NCBI GenBank assembly: GCA_026417615.1
Contig: JAOACY010000073.1
Location: forward strand, 1 to 40,664
Origin: Clostridia bacterium
GTDB lineage: Bacteria > Bacillota > Clostridia > Acetivibrionales > JAFADI01
Reading direction: 5' to 3'
Length of the DNA stretch: 40,664 nucleotides
The position numbers were made by a program, and so were the translations under genes. This document shows, one piece after another, positions 33,469 through 40,664 of this stretch (position 1 is its first letter; each line of letters opens with the position of its first letter). The notes below the pieces were generated by a model. It worked only from the letters and a program-made list of their open reading frames with translations. It was not told where the DNA came from and ran no database searches.

Positions 33469-34968
33469 TTAAAAACGGAATTTATTGTGATAGAACATTT
33501 CATTCCATCTGAGTTCCTTTTTGAATTCAGATATCTTTGTGTCTTTATCTATAAGAACACTCTCTATGCCTGCCATGTCAGCCCAGTCAACAAGCTGCTC
33601 TGAGGTTACCGCAAAAGAGAATACTGTGTGGTGGGCACCGCCCGCAAGAATCCATGCTTGAGCACCATCCTTGAGCGAAGGCATAGGCCTCCAGAGTATG
33701 CGTGCAACCGGCAGCTTGGGCATAGCCTTATCCGGAGTTAAGGCCTCAACTTCATTAATGATAAGACGGAAACGGTTGCCCATATCAATAAGGGAAGCAT
33801 TGAGAGCAGGGCCTGCCGCGCCGTCAAACACTATTCGTGCAGGATCTGCCTTGCCGCCTATGCCGAGGGGGTGGACTTCAATTCTAGGCTTGGTTGCGGC
33901 TATCGTGGGGCATACCTCCAGCATGTGGGCGCCAAGAACCAGCTCGTTTCCGGGCTCGAAATGATATGTGTAATCTTCCATAAAGGAAGTGCCCTTCCCT
34001 GCAGCCATAAGCTTAACCAGGCGAACCATGGCGGCGGTTTTCCAGTCGCCTTCTCCGCCGAAGCCGAAGCCGGCTGCCATGAGCCTTTGCACTGCAAGGC
34101 CGGGAAGCTGCTTTAAGCCGTGGAGATCTTCAAAGGTTGTTGTAAATGCTCCAAAGCCGCCTTCGGTGAGGAATGCCTTCATTGCGATTTCGATTCTGGC
34201 CTGTTCCTTTACGGCATCTCTTGCGGCTCCAGGTGTACGAGCTTCAATTGCTATATCATAAAGCTCATTGTACTCTTCCATCAGCTTCTCAACTTCACTG
34301 TCGCTGACCTCATTTACAAGGCGTACAAGATCTCCTACGCCGTAGCCGTTTACCGACCATCCAAGCTGGATCTGGGCTTCAACCTTATCGCCTTCGGTTA
34401 CCGCAACCTGACGCATGTTGTCTCCGAACCTTGCAACCTTCAGGCTGTTGCTTTCCGCATATGCAACAGCAGCACTCATCCACTTGCCGATTCTTTCCAT
34501 TACCTCTGTATTTTCCCAATGACCGACTACCACTTTGCGGTTTAAGCGCATCCTTGCTCCTATGAAACCATATTCACGGTCACCGTGGGCTGCCTGGTTA
34601 AGATTCATGAAATCCATGTCTATGCTGTCCCAGGGAATATCACGGTTATACTGGGTATGCAAATGCAAAATTGGCTTCTTAAGAGACGAAAGGCCTGCAA
34701 TCCACATTTTTGCAGGTGAGAAGGTATGCATCCAGGTTATTATTCCGACGCAATTATCGTCTGCTGTGGCTTCCAGACATATCTTTCTGATTTCATCTGG
34801 GGTCTTGACTACAGGCTTGAATACCAATTTAAAAGGAATTGCCGGGTTTTTGTCAAGGGCTTCGGTAATAATACGAGAGTGTTCATCCACCTGCTTAAGG
34901 GTCTCGGGGCCATAAAGGTGCTGGCTTCCTGTCACAAACCAAAATTCATAAGATTTCAAACTTAACAT
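33469..34968 (-). CDS. araA: L-arabinose isomerase
   Basis: A 499-residue enzyme converting L-arabinose to L-ribulose (Mn-dependent). [12 protein letters not shown] at the N-terminus, [26 protein letters not shown], the metal/catalytic Glu region [28 protein letters not shown], and [19 protein letters not shown] with its His are all intact; length is normal. AGGAGG precedes ATG 34968. First gene of the minus-strand operon, divergent from araR, with an AraR-like operator just downstream of its promoter. Confidence 0.96.
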   Translation of the reverse strand: MLSLKSYEFWFVTGSQHLYGPETLKQVDEHSRIITEALDKNPAIPFKLVFKPVVKTPDEIRKICLEATADDNCVGIITWMHTFSPAKMWIAGLSSLKKPILHLHTQYNRDIPWDSIDMDFMNLNQAAHGDREYGFIGARMRLNRKVVVGHWENTEVMERIGKWMSAAVAYAESNSLKVARFGDNMRQVAVTEGDKVEAQIQLGWSVNGYGVGDLVRLVNEVSDSEVEKLMEEYNELYDIAIEARTPGAARDAVKEQARIEIAMKAFLTEGGFGAFTTTFEDLHGLKQLPGLAVQRLMAAGFGFGGEGDWKTAAMVRLVKLMAAGKGTSFMEDYTYHFEPGNELVLGAHMLEVCPTIAATKPRIEVHPLGIGGKADPARIVFDGAAGPALNASLIDMGNRFRLIINEVEALTPDKAMPKLPVARILWRPMPSLKDGAQAWILAGGAHHTVFSFAVTSEQLVDWADMAGIESVLIDKDTKISEFKKELRWNEMFYHNKFRF

Positions 34969-34992
34969 GACTAACTCCTCCTTAACAGTTTA

Positions 34993-35008
34993 ACATGTAT
35001 GCACAAGT
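34993..35008. promoter_or_regulatory. AraR-like operator at the araA promoter
   Basis: On the minus strand ACTTGTGCATACATGT, a quasi-palindrome similar to the B. subtilis AraR site. A near-identical site (ACTTGTGCATATATGT) occurs at 35108-35123. It lies downstream of the araA -10, a position for repression. Confidence 0.7.
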
Positions 35009-35020
35009 AATTTTATTAAT

Positions 35021-35049
35021 ATTTTACTCCTTGGAAACCCGAAAATCAA
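35021..35049 (-). promoter_or_regulatory. araA promoter
   Basis: On the minus strand TTGATT (35049-35044), 17-nt spacer, TAAAAT (35026-35021). Confidence 0.6.
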
Positions 35050-35070
35050 GAGCATTATGGGTTTAAAATA

Positions 35071-35099
35071 TTGAAAATGAATTTGTGATATTATATAAT
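35071..35099 (+). promoter_or_regulatory. araR promoter
   Basis: TTGAAA (35071-35076), 17-nt spacer, TATAAT (35094-35099). The second operator begins 9 nt after the -10, overlapping the expected transcription start, so araR is probably autoregulated. Confidence 0.7.
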
Positions 35100-35107
35100 A
35101 AAATCAT

Positions 35108-35123
35108 ACATATATGCACAAGT
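35108..35123. promoter_or_regulatory. AraR-like operator at the araR promoter
   Basis: Minus-strand ACTTGTGCATATATGT; 15 of 16 bases equal to the site at 34993-35008, same orientation, 115 bp between centres. It overlaps an upstream in-frame ATG (35114), which supports the downstream start at 35144. Confidence 0.7.
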
Positions 35124-35143
35124 TGCAGAAACAGGGAGAAAAA

Positions 35144-36238
35144 ATGCATAAAGACAGCAATCAGACAAAGTACTCAATGCTTATTTCTTATCTTAAAGAG
35201 GAGATTCTTCTGGGGAGAATAAAGCCAGGCGAACAGATACCTTCTGAAAACACCCTGGCTAAGAAGCTGTCCCTTAGCCGCCATACGGTAAGAAAGGCAA
35301 TATCAATGCTTGCTAACGAAGGCTACGTATATACGGAGCATGGCAGAGGCACATATTGCGCGGACAGAAATAAAACCAGAGTAGAAACAAAGAACATTGG
35401 CGTTATTACTACCTATATATCTGAATATATTTTCCCGAGGGTTGTTCAGGGTATTGACAGGGTTTTGTCGGAAAACGGCTACAGCATAATCCTTAAGAAT
35501 ACGGGCAATAACACCGAAAAGGAGTCTGCTTACCTTGAAGAAATGCTGGAAAAGAATATTGACGGATTGATTATCGAGCCCACAAAGAGCGCGATGTATA
35601 CAAACAACCTGAAATACTACGAGGCTTTGGAAAATCACGGCATCCCATATGTATTTATTCATGGCTATTATCAAAAAATGGAGGATAAGCCGCAGGTTAT
35701 ACTGGATGACGAAGCGGGAATGTATTCGGTTGCAAGTTATCTGACCGAATTGGGACACAGGGAAATCATAGGCATTTTCAAGGCTGACGATATTCAGGGA
35801 ATAAACAGGCATAAGGGCTATGCGAGAGCTCTTGCACGCATAGGGATACCATATAATCCTGATAATGTAATCTGGTTTTATACCGAGGACAGAGCTGTAA
35901 AGCCTGCAGCCACAATAAGGACAATGCTTGAAAACAAACATGGGATTGATGCTGTTGCATGCTACAATGACGAGATAGCTTTCAAGGTGTATGAAACACT
36001 AAGGGATTTCGGCGTCAGAGTGCCTGAAGATGTTTCCGTTACAGGATATGACGATTCTTATTTTTCATCGAATTGTCCTGTTAAGCTTACCACCGTGAAC
36101 CATCCGAAGGATATGCTGGGTGAGGCTGCTGCGCGGCTTTTGCTGGAAATGATGAAGAATCCGGCAATGGGGAGGGAACAAACCAGGAAGGTTATTGTTC
36201 CGGAACTTGTTGTAAAGGATTCATGCGCAAAAAAATGA
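35144..36238 (+). CDS. araR: AraR-type arabinose repressor (GntR HTH + LacI-type sensor)
   Basis: A 364-residue repressor. N-terminal GntR winged HTH (ISYLKEEILLGRIKPGEQIP; LAKKLSLSRHTVRKAISML; NEGYVYTEHGRGTY), then a periplasmic-binding-protein-like effector domain (NIGVITTYISEYIFPRVVQG; DGLIIEPTKSA; GYDDSYFSS). This fusion is characteristic of AraR, which releases DNA on binding L-arabinose. ATG 35144 follows GGGAG; the 10-codon extension to 35114 would overlap the operator. araD follows after 47 nt. Confidence 0.93.
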   Translation: MHKDSNQTKYSMLISYLKEEILLGRIKPGEQIPSENTLAKKLSLSRHTVRKAISMLANEGYVYTEHGRGTYCADRNKTRVETKNIGVITTYISEYIFPRVVQGIDRVLSENGYSIILKNTGNNTEKESAYLEEMLEKNIDGLIIEPTKSAMYTNNLKYYEALENHGIPYVFIHGYYQKMEDKPQVILDDEAGMYSVASYLTELGHREIIGIFKADDIQGINRHKGYARALARIGIPYNPDNVIWFYTEDRAVKPAATIRTMLENKHGIDAVACYNDEIAFKVYETLRDFGVRVPEDVSVTGYDDSYFSSNCPVKLTTVNHPKDMLGEAAARLLLEMMKNPAMGREQTRKVIVPELVVKDSCAKK

Positions 36239-36285
36239 CCTGAATGCATTGCTGATAAACAAAATTAACAAAGGAGAGGAATTGT

Positions 36286-36975
36286 ATGCTGGAAGAATTG
36301 AAACAGGCCGTGCTTGAGGCCAATCTTGAGCTGCCGGCAAGGGGCCTTGTAACCTATACATGGGGGAATGTAAGCGGCATAGACCGGGAAAAAGGGTTGT
36401 TTGTCATAAAGCCAAGCGGTGTCCCGTATGATGAGTTAAAGCTGGAGCATCTTGTTGTGCTGGATTTGGAAGGAAACAAAGTGGAGGGCAGACTTAACCC
36501 GTCATCCGACACACCTACGCATCTTGTGATATACAGGAATTTCCCTGATGTGGGCGGAGTTGTGCATACGCATTCCAGGTGGGCTACCAGCTGGGCGCAG
36601 GCAGGCAGAGGAATTCCGGCCTTAGGCACTACCCATGCGGATTATTTTTATGGAGAGATACCCTGCACGAGGAAAATGACGGATGAAGAAATAAAGGGAA
36701 GCTATGAGGAGGAGACTGGAAATGTAATAGTTGAGACCTTCAAGGGGTTAAACCCCAGCCATATTCCCGGAGTGCTTGTGAACAACCATGGACCATTCAC
36801 ATGGGGAAAAGATGCCCATGATGCTGTCCATAATTCAGTGGTTCTGGAAGAAGTGGCAATGATGGCTTTCACGGCTTTTTCACTGACGCCTTCATTGAAG
36901 CAGATAGACCAGACGCTGCTAGACAAGCACTTTTTAAGAAAACACGGTGCTGGAGCGTATTACGGACAAAAATGA
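36286..36975 (+). CDS. araD: L-ribulose-5-phosphate 4-epimerase
   Basis: A 229-residue class II aldolase-family epimerase making D-xylulose-5-phosphate. [31 protein letters not shown], zinc motif [28 protein letters not shown] and [13 protein letters not shown] are as expected. AAAGGAGAGG precedes ATG 36286. Co-transcribed with araR; completes the arabinose-to-pentose-phosphate route with araA and the kinase. Confidence 0.95.
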   Translation: MLEELKQAVLEANLELPARGLVTYTWGNVSGIDREKGLFVIKPSGVPYDELKLEHLVVLDLEGNKVEGRLNPSSDTPTHLVIYRNFPDVGGVVHTHSRWATSWAQAGRGIPALGTTHADYFYGEIPCTRKMTDEEIKGSYEEETGNVIVETFKGLNPSHIPGVLVNNHGPFTWGKDAHDAVHNSVVLEEVAMMAFTAFSLTPSLKQIDQTLLDKHFLRKHGAGAYYGQK

Positions 36976-36978
36976 TGT

Positions 36979-37013
36979 AAAGCAGGCTGTTCATTAAGAA
37001 AACAGCCTGCTTT
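36979..37013. terminator. Bidirectional terminator between araD and queT
   Basis: AAAGCAGGCTGTT pairs with AACAGCCTGCTTTT with a short loop, T runs on both strands. The queT stop codon (36994-36996) lies inside the hairpin. Confidence 0.85.
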
Positions 37014-37461
37014 TGAATTTCTCCAGAAGAAGCAGCAGGGGATAACCTATGGCATAGCAGGAAATCAGTTCCCCAAGTCCAACCAGACTGATTGCTATCC
37101 AGTGTGGAGTGTTCAGAACGAACCCGAGTGTTGTACCTACCACCAGTGCGTTCACAATAACAGGCGGCAGAGGTGCAAGATATTTGTTTGGCATTTTGTA
37201 AGTCAGAAAAGCGGCCAATAAAGTTGCCAGACTTCCAAACAACACATCCCATGGGCCCATGCCTGTAACCATATTGGCAACAATACAGCCTGCAAAAAGT
37301 CCGGGTATAGCTGCAGTGGTGAAGAAAGGAAGAACAGTAAGGGCTTCCGATGCCCTGACCTGCATTATTCCCGAACCGATTGGCCCTAGAGCTATAGTGG
37401 AGACAGCATATAATGCTGCGATTATTGCCGCCCTTGCAATGAATTTGATTTTTGTGTTCAT
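36994..37461 (-). CDS. queT: QueT-type ECF transporter S component
   Basis: A 155-residue membrane protein with about five or six hydrophobic segments. MQVRASEALTVLPFFTTAA and IPGLFAGCIVANMVTGMGPW are QueT signatures. QueT is the substrate-binding subunit of an ECF importer for queuosine precursors; the shared ECF module is elsewhere. GGGAGG precedes ATG 37461. The leader holds a preQ1-like riboswitch and terminator, supporting the function. Confidence 0.88.
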   Translation of the reverse strand: MNTKIKFIARAAIIAALYAVSTIALGPIGSGIMQVRASEALTVLPFFTTAAIPGLFAGCIVANMVTGMGPWDVLFGSLATLLAAFLTYKMPNKYLAPLPPVIVNALVVGTTLGFVLNTPHWIAISLVGLGELISCYAIGYPLLLLLEKFKSRLFS

Positions 37462-37519
37462 AGAATGGTACCTCCCATTTGCTTAGAAATTACCACCCTT
37501 GTAAATTTCACTATAAAAC

Positions 37520-37537
37520 AAAAAAGGACTTACGTCC
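37520..37537 (-). terminator. Short terminator in the queT leader
   Basis: On the minus strand GGAC-GTAA-GTCC (GNRA-type loop) followed by TTTTTT. A competing long stem (37542-37587; CAAAACT...AGTTTTG enclosing CAGCCTATT/AATAGGTTG) sits directly upstream, as expected for a switching leader. Confidence 0.5.
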
Positions 37538-37576
37538 CATGCAAAACTCAACCTATTGATAAAATAGGCTGAAGGC

Positions 37577-37616
37577 CCGTAGTTTTGTTTATAGACAGGA
37601 TGGTTTCGAACTGTCT
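37577..37616 (-). ncRNA. preQ1-I-like riboswitch of queT
   Basis: On the minus strand a 6-bp stem AGACAG/CTGTCT closes a 12-nt loop (TTCGAAACCATC), followed by the A-rich tail ATAAACAAAACTA. Stem, loop length and A-rich tail match the preQ1-I layout. The pseudoknot pairing is not obvious by eye, so the call leans on the QueT gene downstream. The tail CAAAACT can alternatively pair with AGTTTTG at 37542-37548. Confidence 0.6.
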
Positions 37617-37638
37617 TATTCAATTTATGAACATATTT

Positions 37639-37667
37639 ATAATACTACAGCGCTAATAAAAACACAA
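37639..37667 (-). promoter_or_regulatory. queT promoter
   Basis: On the minus strand TTGTGT (37667-37662), 17-nt spacer, TATTAT (37644-37639), placing the start just before the aptamer. Confidence 0.55.
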
Positions 37668-37786
37668 CATGAAATTTTTGATGTATTATTTTTTAATGCA
37701 TTAAAAACTTGATTCTACTGCAAAGCCTATTCCGGGAAGCTTGGATGAAATCATTAAAGAAGCTTTTGACTTAATATCCGCATGCT

Positions 37787-38347
37787 TTAACTTTCAAGCG
37801 CCTTAACTGCTTGGCCTTTAAGGAATCTGCCCAGCGCTTTGTATACCAGAGCTGCAATAACACAGTTTATTGACGCCTTGATTAGATTAAAAGGTATAAT
37901 GACAGTCGGAAGCATACCTAATACAACATTTTGCGGAACGCCGAAGAATTTTACGGTGAAGAAAAGGTTTGAAGGTATCATTACCAAAGCCATGCTTAGC
38001 GTACCCGCTATCAAACCGGCGATAGCTCCCTTTAACGTGTGGTATTTCTTGTAAACGGCTCCTGCCACGACAACAAGTGCTCCTGATGCAATGATGTGCA
38101 TAACAGCGCCGACCCATCCTGACTTTGCGCTGACTGTAGCGGCTTGAATGACAGATACTATCACCGTCATGATGAAACCGGCCAGAGGGCCATACATAAA
38201 GGCTCCGATGAGTAGCGGAACATCTGCCGGGTCGTACTCAAGATACGCTGCCGTGGGGAAAATGGGGAAGTGGATGAACACCAGCAGAACGATAGAGAGA
38301 GCACAAAGCACTCCCATTCTTGTGATTTTGTTTACTTGCATTTTCAT
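37787..38347 (-). CDS. ribU: Riboflavin ECF transporter S component RibU
   Basis: A 186-residue membrane protein with about six hydrophobic segments; LEYDPADVPLLIGAFMYGP is the RibU signature loop, followed by VIQAATVSAKSGWVGAVMH and ASGALVVVAGAVYKKYHT. It binds riboflavin/FMN precursors for an ECF importer. Start ATG 38347 is preceded by AGGAGG; the open frame extends back through the riboswitch and is rejected. Confidence 0.92.
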   Translation of the reverse strand: MKMQVNKITRMGVLCALSIVLLVFIHFPIFPTAAYLEYDPADVPLLIGAFMYGPLAGFIMTVIVSVIQAATVSAKSGWVGAVMHIIASGALVVVAGAVYKKYHTLKGAIAGLIAGTLSMALVMIPSNLFFTVKFFGVPQNVVLGMLPTVIIPFNLIKASINCVIAALVYKALGRFLKGQAVKALES

Positions 38348-38368
38348 AAATAAAACCTCCTGAAATAT

Positions 38369-38400
38369 AAAAAATTCCCTGAAATATAATCTCAGGGAAC
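38369..38400 (-). terminator. Terminator of the FMN riboswitch
   Basis: On the minus strand TTCCCTGA, an 8-nt loop, TTCAGGGAA, then TTTTTT. It lies between the FMN aptamer and the ribU ribosome site, so FMN binding should stop transcription here. Confidence 0.85.
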
Positions 38401-38427
38401 TATACACCGTATATAAATACAATGCGC

Positions 38428-38549
38428 CTTCTTCCATCCAGACTATACTGTCGGCCCCGGAATCAAACCGGGTCAGCTTTCGCTCGCGGGCTAACAGCTT
38501 GTTTGCTGCATTACCGCCGATCGGGAATTGCACCCTGCCCTGAAGACTA
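38428..38549 (-). ncRNA. FMN (RFN) riboswitch
   Basis: The minus strand contains the conserved FMN aptamer blocks in order: CTTCAGGGCAGGGTGCAAT, TCCCGATCGGCGGTAA, AGCCCGCGAGC, TGACCCGGTTTGATTCCGG, GGCCGACAGTATAGTCTGGA and TGGAAGAAG. It is upstream of ribU with a terminator in between. Confidence 0.97.
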
Positions 38550-38568
38550 TATTCAGCTTGTGTTAAAA

Positions 38569-38597
38569 TATTAACATGTCAGCCATGTCAATGTCAA
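38569..38597 (-). promoter_or_regulatory. ribU promoter
   Basis: On the minus strand TTGACA (38597-38592), 17-nt spacer, TTAATA (38574-38569), just before the FMN aptamer. Confidence 0.65.
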
Positions 38598-38620
38598 GAG
38601 AGTTTTTTTGTTGTTTTAAG

Positions 38621-39538
38621 TCAATAAGTCTGCTCAAGTGTGCGTATCATCTTATAGAGAATATCGTTTACAGGGGTCTGTACTCCATACTTCCTGCCAA
38701 GTTCAATGACTGTTCCCGAGAATATCTCAACTTCTGTTTTTCTTCCGGCTTCAACATCCTGAAGCATGGAGGTTTTGCCATCCGGCGACAGATTGAAGAG
38801 GATTTTAAAATAATCGTCGATATCGCTCTCATTTAAGTTTATACCAGCTTTTTCAGACAGCGCAACCACCTCGCGTGAAGCCATACGAATCAAGTCTTCC
38901 GCTTCCTTAACCCTTACAAGAACACCATAGGGAGCTTTTAATACCGCCGATACCTGGTTAATACCGACATTCATCATGAATTTCCACCACAGTTCACGCA
39001 GCATATCCAAAGGAATCCTGTAAGGGATGTCCGCCCTGTCAAACAGTTCCTTTACAGCCGAAACATTTGCAGAATAATCGGTGTTTGATTTATCTCCAAA
39101 CACAATGGTGCCGACCTTGGAGAAGTTTATGCTTGTGCCTTCCCTTGTGGCATCGGTACCTACACAGAAGGAGTAGAGAACCTTGTCCATCCCGAAGGCC
39201 TTTCCGACAATCTCCTCGCTGACTATACCGTTTAGCAGGGAAAGTATTATTGTGTCTTTCCCCACAAATTTACTTATGTCTTTTATGCTTTGCTCCAGGT
39301 GGTGCTGCTTAACAGCTATAAGTATCAGATCGGCAGGCTCTGCTGACTGACTGGGCTCTATGTAATTGAAGGCATAAGGCTTGCCGTTAATAAAAATACC
39401 GTTGTGTGAATACTTATCAATTCTTTGCCTGTCAGCTATTATTTTTAAGCAGCAGGGATCCATTTCGTGGAGTTTGAAGGCATAAGACGCCCCGACTGCG
39501 CCAAGTCCCGACAGGTACACCCTGTTTATTGATTTCAT
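38621..39538 (-). CDS. panE: 2-dehydropantoate 2-reductase (ketopantoate reductase) family protein
   Basis: A 305-residue NADPH-dependent reductase. Rossmann GLGAVG (11-16), VKQHHLE, SLLNGIVSEE, and the catalytic Lys region LWWKFMMNVGINQVSA fit PanE. It would make D-pantoate for CoA; paralogs of this family can reduce other 2-keto acids. ATG 39538 is chosen because GAGGAG lies upstream; the 16-codon extension has no ribosome site. Confidence 0.85.
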   Translation of the reverse strand: MKSINRVYLSGLGAVGASYAFKLHEMDPCCLKIIADRQRIDKYSHNGIFINGKPYAFNYIEPSQSAEPADLILIAVKQHHLEQSIKDISKFVGKDTIILSLLNGIVSEEIVGKAFGMDKVLYSFCVGTDATREGTSINFSKVGTIVFGDKSNTDYSANVSAVKELFDRADIPYRIPLDMLRELWWKFMMNVGINQVSAVLKAPYGVLVRVKEAEDLIRMASREVVALSEKAGINLNESDIDDYFKILFNLSPDGKTSMLQDVEAGRKTEVEIFSGTVIELGRKYGVQTPVNDILYKMIRTLEQTY

Positions 39539-39609
39539 CCTGTTTCTCCTCTCAAAGTGTGACTTGTAACTTTGACTCGGGTGCAAAAACCCATTTTCGA
39601 AACTTCGAT

Positions 39610-39653
39610 AAAATCACTGATGCCTTGCCTTGCAACTTCGGCAAGTGATTTTT
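39610..39653. terminator. Hairpin terminator between the CmpB-like gene and panE
   Basis: AAAATCACT (39610-39618) pairs with AGTGATTTTT (39644-39653), with an internal CTTGCC/GGCAAG alternative. T runs occur on both strands. The rest of 39539-39745 is AT-rich with no gene seen. Confidence 0.55.
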
Positions 39654-39745
39654 GCATCTTGTTTCAAGAAAAGCTGTTTTTGCAGCAGAGTCAATTTTAT
39701 TATATATTCTAAAATAAAAAAATAAAAGTGTTTCAAATGCACTTG

Positions 39746-40333
39746 TCAGTTCAAAGCAGGCATAAGCCTTGAGATAAGCTTTGAAGTCAGGATATGGAGC
39801 TGTTCTGCCTCCAAGCCAGTAACAAGCGCAATAACCACGTTTGTCACAAGCATGAGCAAAATGAGGCCCCATGCTGCTGCTTTGACGGTATGCGGCACTA
39901 CCGGTTCAAGGTTTTGGATACAGGGATGAAGGAGCTTTATTAAAAGAATAGATAAGATACCCCATGCCAGTGAGAATTTCAGGCAAATGATGCCATAGAA
40001 ATTAATGGCCTCTTTGCTGTAGTCCCAGCCTTTATTAAGGAGCAATGCTTCCATTATCAGACCGGTGCAAAGCTCCAGAAGAGTTGTTAATGTGACAGCA
40101 CCGGCAAAAAAATGCAAAGGCTTGTTCTTAAGAGGAGACAGGGTTAGTATGATTAAAAGAGCACCAAAGCCATATATAGGGCAGAGAGGAGTGTTTAAAA
40201 ACCCTCTTCCAATAAACCTTCCTGCTATTGCATACACATATATTTCCTCAATACACCACCCAATAAAGGAGTACAAGAGAAAATACGGGAAAAGCCGGGC
40301 TGCTCTATGAAGGAACCTTTGTATAAGCGGCAT
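39746..40333 (-). CDS. Putative ABC-transporter type IV (CmpB-like) membrane protein
   Basis: A 195-residue membrane protein with about five hydrophobic segments. YSFIGWCIEEIYVY and GRFIGRGFLNTPLCPIYGFG match the PF06541 family (recognised from memory). The molecular function is unknown despite the transporter name. AAGGTGATT precedes ATG 40333; the open frame to 40441 overlaps the cca end and is rejected. It follows the CCA-adding enzyme by 61 nt. Confidence 0.8.
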   Translation of the reverse strand: MPLIQRFLHRAARLFPYFLLYSFIGWCIEEIYVYAIAGRFIGRGFLNTPLCPIYGFGALLIILTLSPLKNKPLHFFAGAVTLTTLLELCTGLIMEALLLNKGWDYSKEAINFYGIICLKFSLAWGILSILLIKLLHPCIQNLEPVVPHTVKAAAWGLILLMLVTNVVIALVTGLEAEQLHILTSKLISRLMPALN

Positions 40334-40394
40334 GTAATCACCTTCTACCGAGCTTATGCATATTTTTTTATCATAATATTCTATGCGGAGCTTT

Positions 40395-40664
40395 TTAGAA
40401 ATGTGACTGTATTTGCTTTGCTTTTTCCAGAAGCTTTTCACGGATATTCAACCCTGGATCTTCTATCACTGCATCAAGCAGCCTTTCAAGTATCGTTCCG
40501 ATTTCTCTGCCGGGCTTTAAGCCAAGCTGTTCAATCAGATCATTTCCGTTTACGGCCAGATCGGCAAGGCTTGTACAATGAGAAGCCTCCAACATTTCCT
40601 GATACAAATCCATAACCCTGCGCAGCTTGATGCTGCGCTCTTTGAAGAATTCAGGGTTTTGGGC
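40395..40664 (-). CDS. CCA-adding enzyme / tRNA nucleotidyltransferase, C-terminal part (runs off the window)
   Basis: About 89 C-terminal codons are visible; the 5' part lies beyond the right edge. LAVNGNDLIEQLGLKPGREI and LLDAVIEDPGLNIREKLLE are the typical C-terminal RNA-binding end of bacterial CCA-adding or poly(A) polymerase-family enzymes. The catalytic head is not visible. Confidence 0.75.
   Translation of the reverse strand, partial: AQNPEFFKERSIKLRRVMDLYQEMLEASHCTSLADLAVNGNDLIEQLGLKPGREIGTILERLLDAVIEDPGLNIREKLLEKAKQIQSHF

Noticed and set aside
38348-38533. N-terminal extension of RibU
   Set aside because: It would translate the FMN riboswitch and terminator; ATG 38347 has AGGAGG.
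1-40664. CRISPR arrays, tRNA/rRNA genes, prophage or conjugative modules
   Set aside because: No regularly spaced repeats, cloverleaf-type segments, or phage/conjugation proteins were recognised on either strand.

Overview
The window reads as a chromosome segment of a low-to-mid GC Gram-positive anaerobe, probably a Clostridia member. The signs are strong AGGAGG-type ribosome binding sites, frequent TTG/GTG starts, TTGACA/TATAAT promoters, a GntR-LacI type AraR, an FMN-riboswitch RibU, a QueT transporter with a preQ1-like leader, and a CyuA-type cysteine desulfidase. The assignment rests on gene content only; no database was searched.

Layout. (1) 386-2404: two-gene amino-sugar unit (SIS-domain deaminase/isomerase and PIG-L deacetylase). 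(2) 2405-4850: a decay zone with remnants of a LysR regulator, an RluA pseudouridine synthase and a HAD hydrolase around an intact AraC regulator. (3) 4901-11636: hexuronate/sugar-acid operon with a PfkB kinase, 6-phosphogluconate dehydrogenase, a fructuronate reductase-like SDR, a LarA-family (nickel-pincer) racemase homolog and a broken uxaE'-'uxaC chimera. (4) 11638-13084: hairpins, an IS3 remnant and a second AraC regulator, divergent from (5) 13212-17411: a TIM-barrel isomerase/epimerase and three Gfo/Idh/MocA oxidoreductases, which look like a glycoside or inositol oxidation unit. (6) 17516-18118: an IS3 remnant fused to an internally deleted second copy of the PIG-L gene. (7) 18174-20303: 3-methyladenine DNA glycosylase (apparent ATA start), convergent with a DEAD-box helicase.

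(8) 20415-30341: one long unit from a clear promoter: CyuA-type cysteine desulfidase, a complete LivJHMGF-type ABC importer, an ATC-hydrolase-like protein, DhaK, DhaL (no DhaM in the window), and a DhaR-like GAF-PAS-AAA-Fis regulator whose AAA domain has lost GAFTGA and the Walker B acids. (9) 30450-31684: DUF975 membrane protein overlapping Ogt. (10) 31736-37013: arabinose regulon, with araA and an FGGY kinase on the minus strand divergent from araR-araD, and two matching operators, one next to each promoter. (11) 36994-40664: minus-strand genes queT (preQ1-like leader), ribU (FMN riboswitch), a ketopantoate reductase, a CmpB-like membrane protein and the 3' end of a CCA-adding enzyme.

The two most interesting blocks are (3) and (8). 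In (3), a C2-epimerase candidate sits with a mannonate-forming reductase and 6-phosphogluconate dehydrogenase, with no mannonate dehydratase or KDPG aldolase, so a dehydratase-free uronate route is conceivable. In (8), cysteine/thiazoline chemistry, an amino-acid-type importer and a DhaK/DhaL pair are combined under an atypical regulator. Several loci are pseudogenised, so part of this gene content is decaying.
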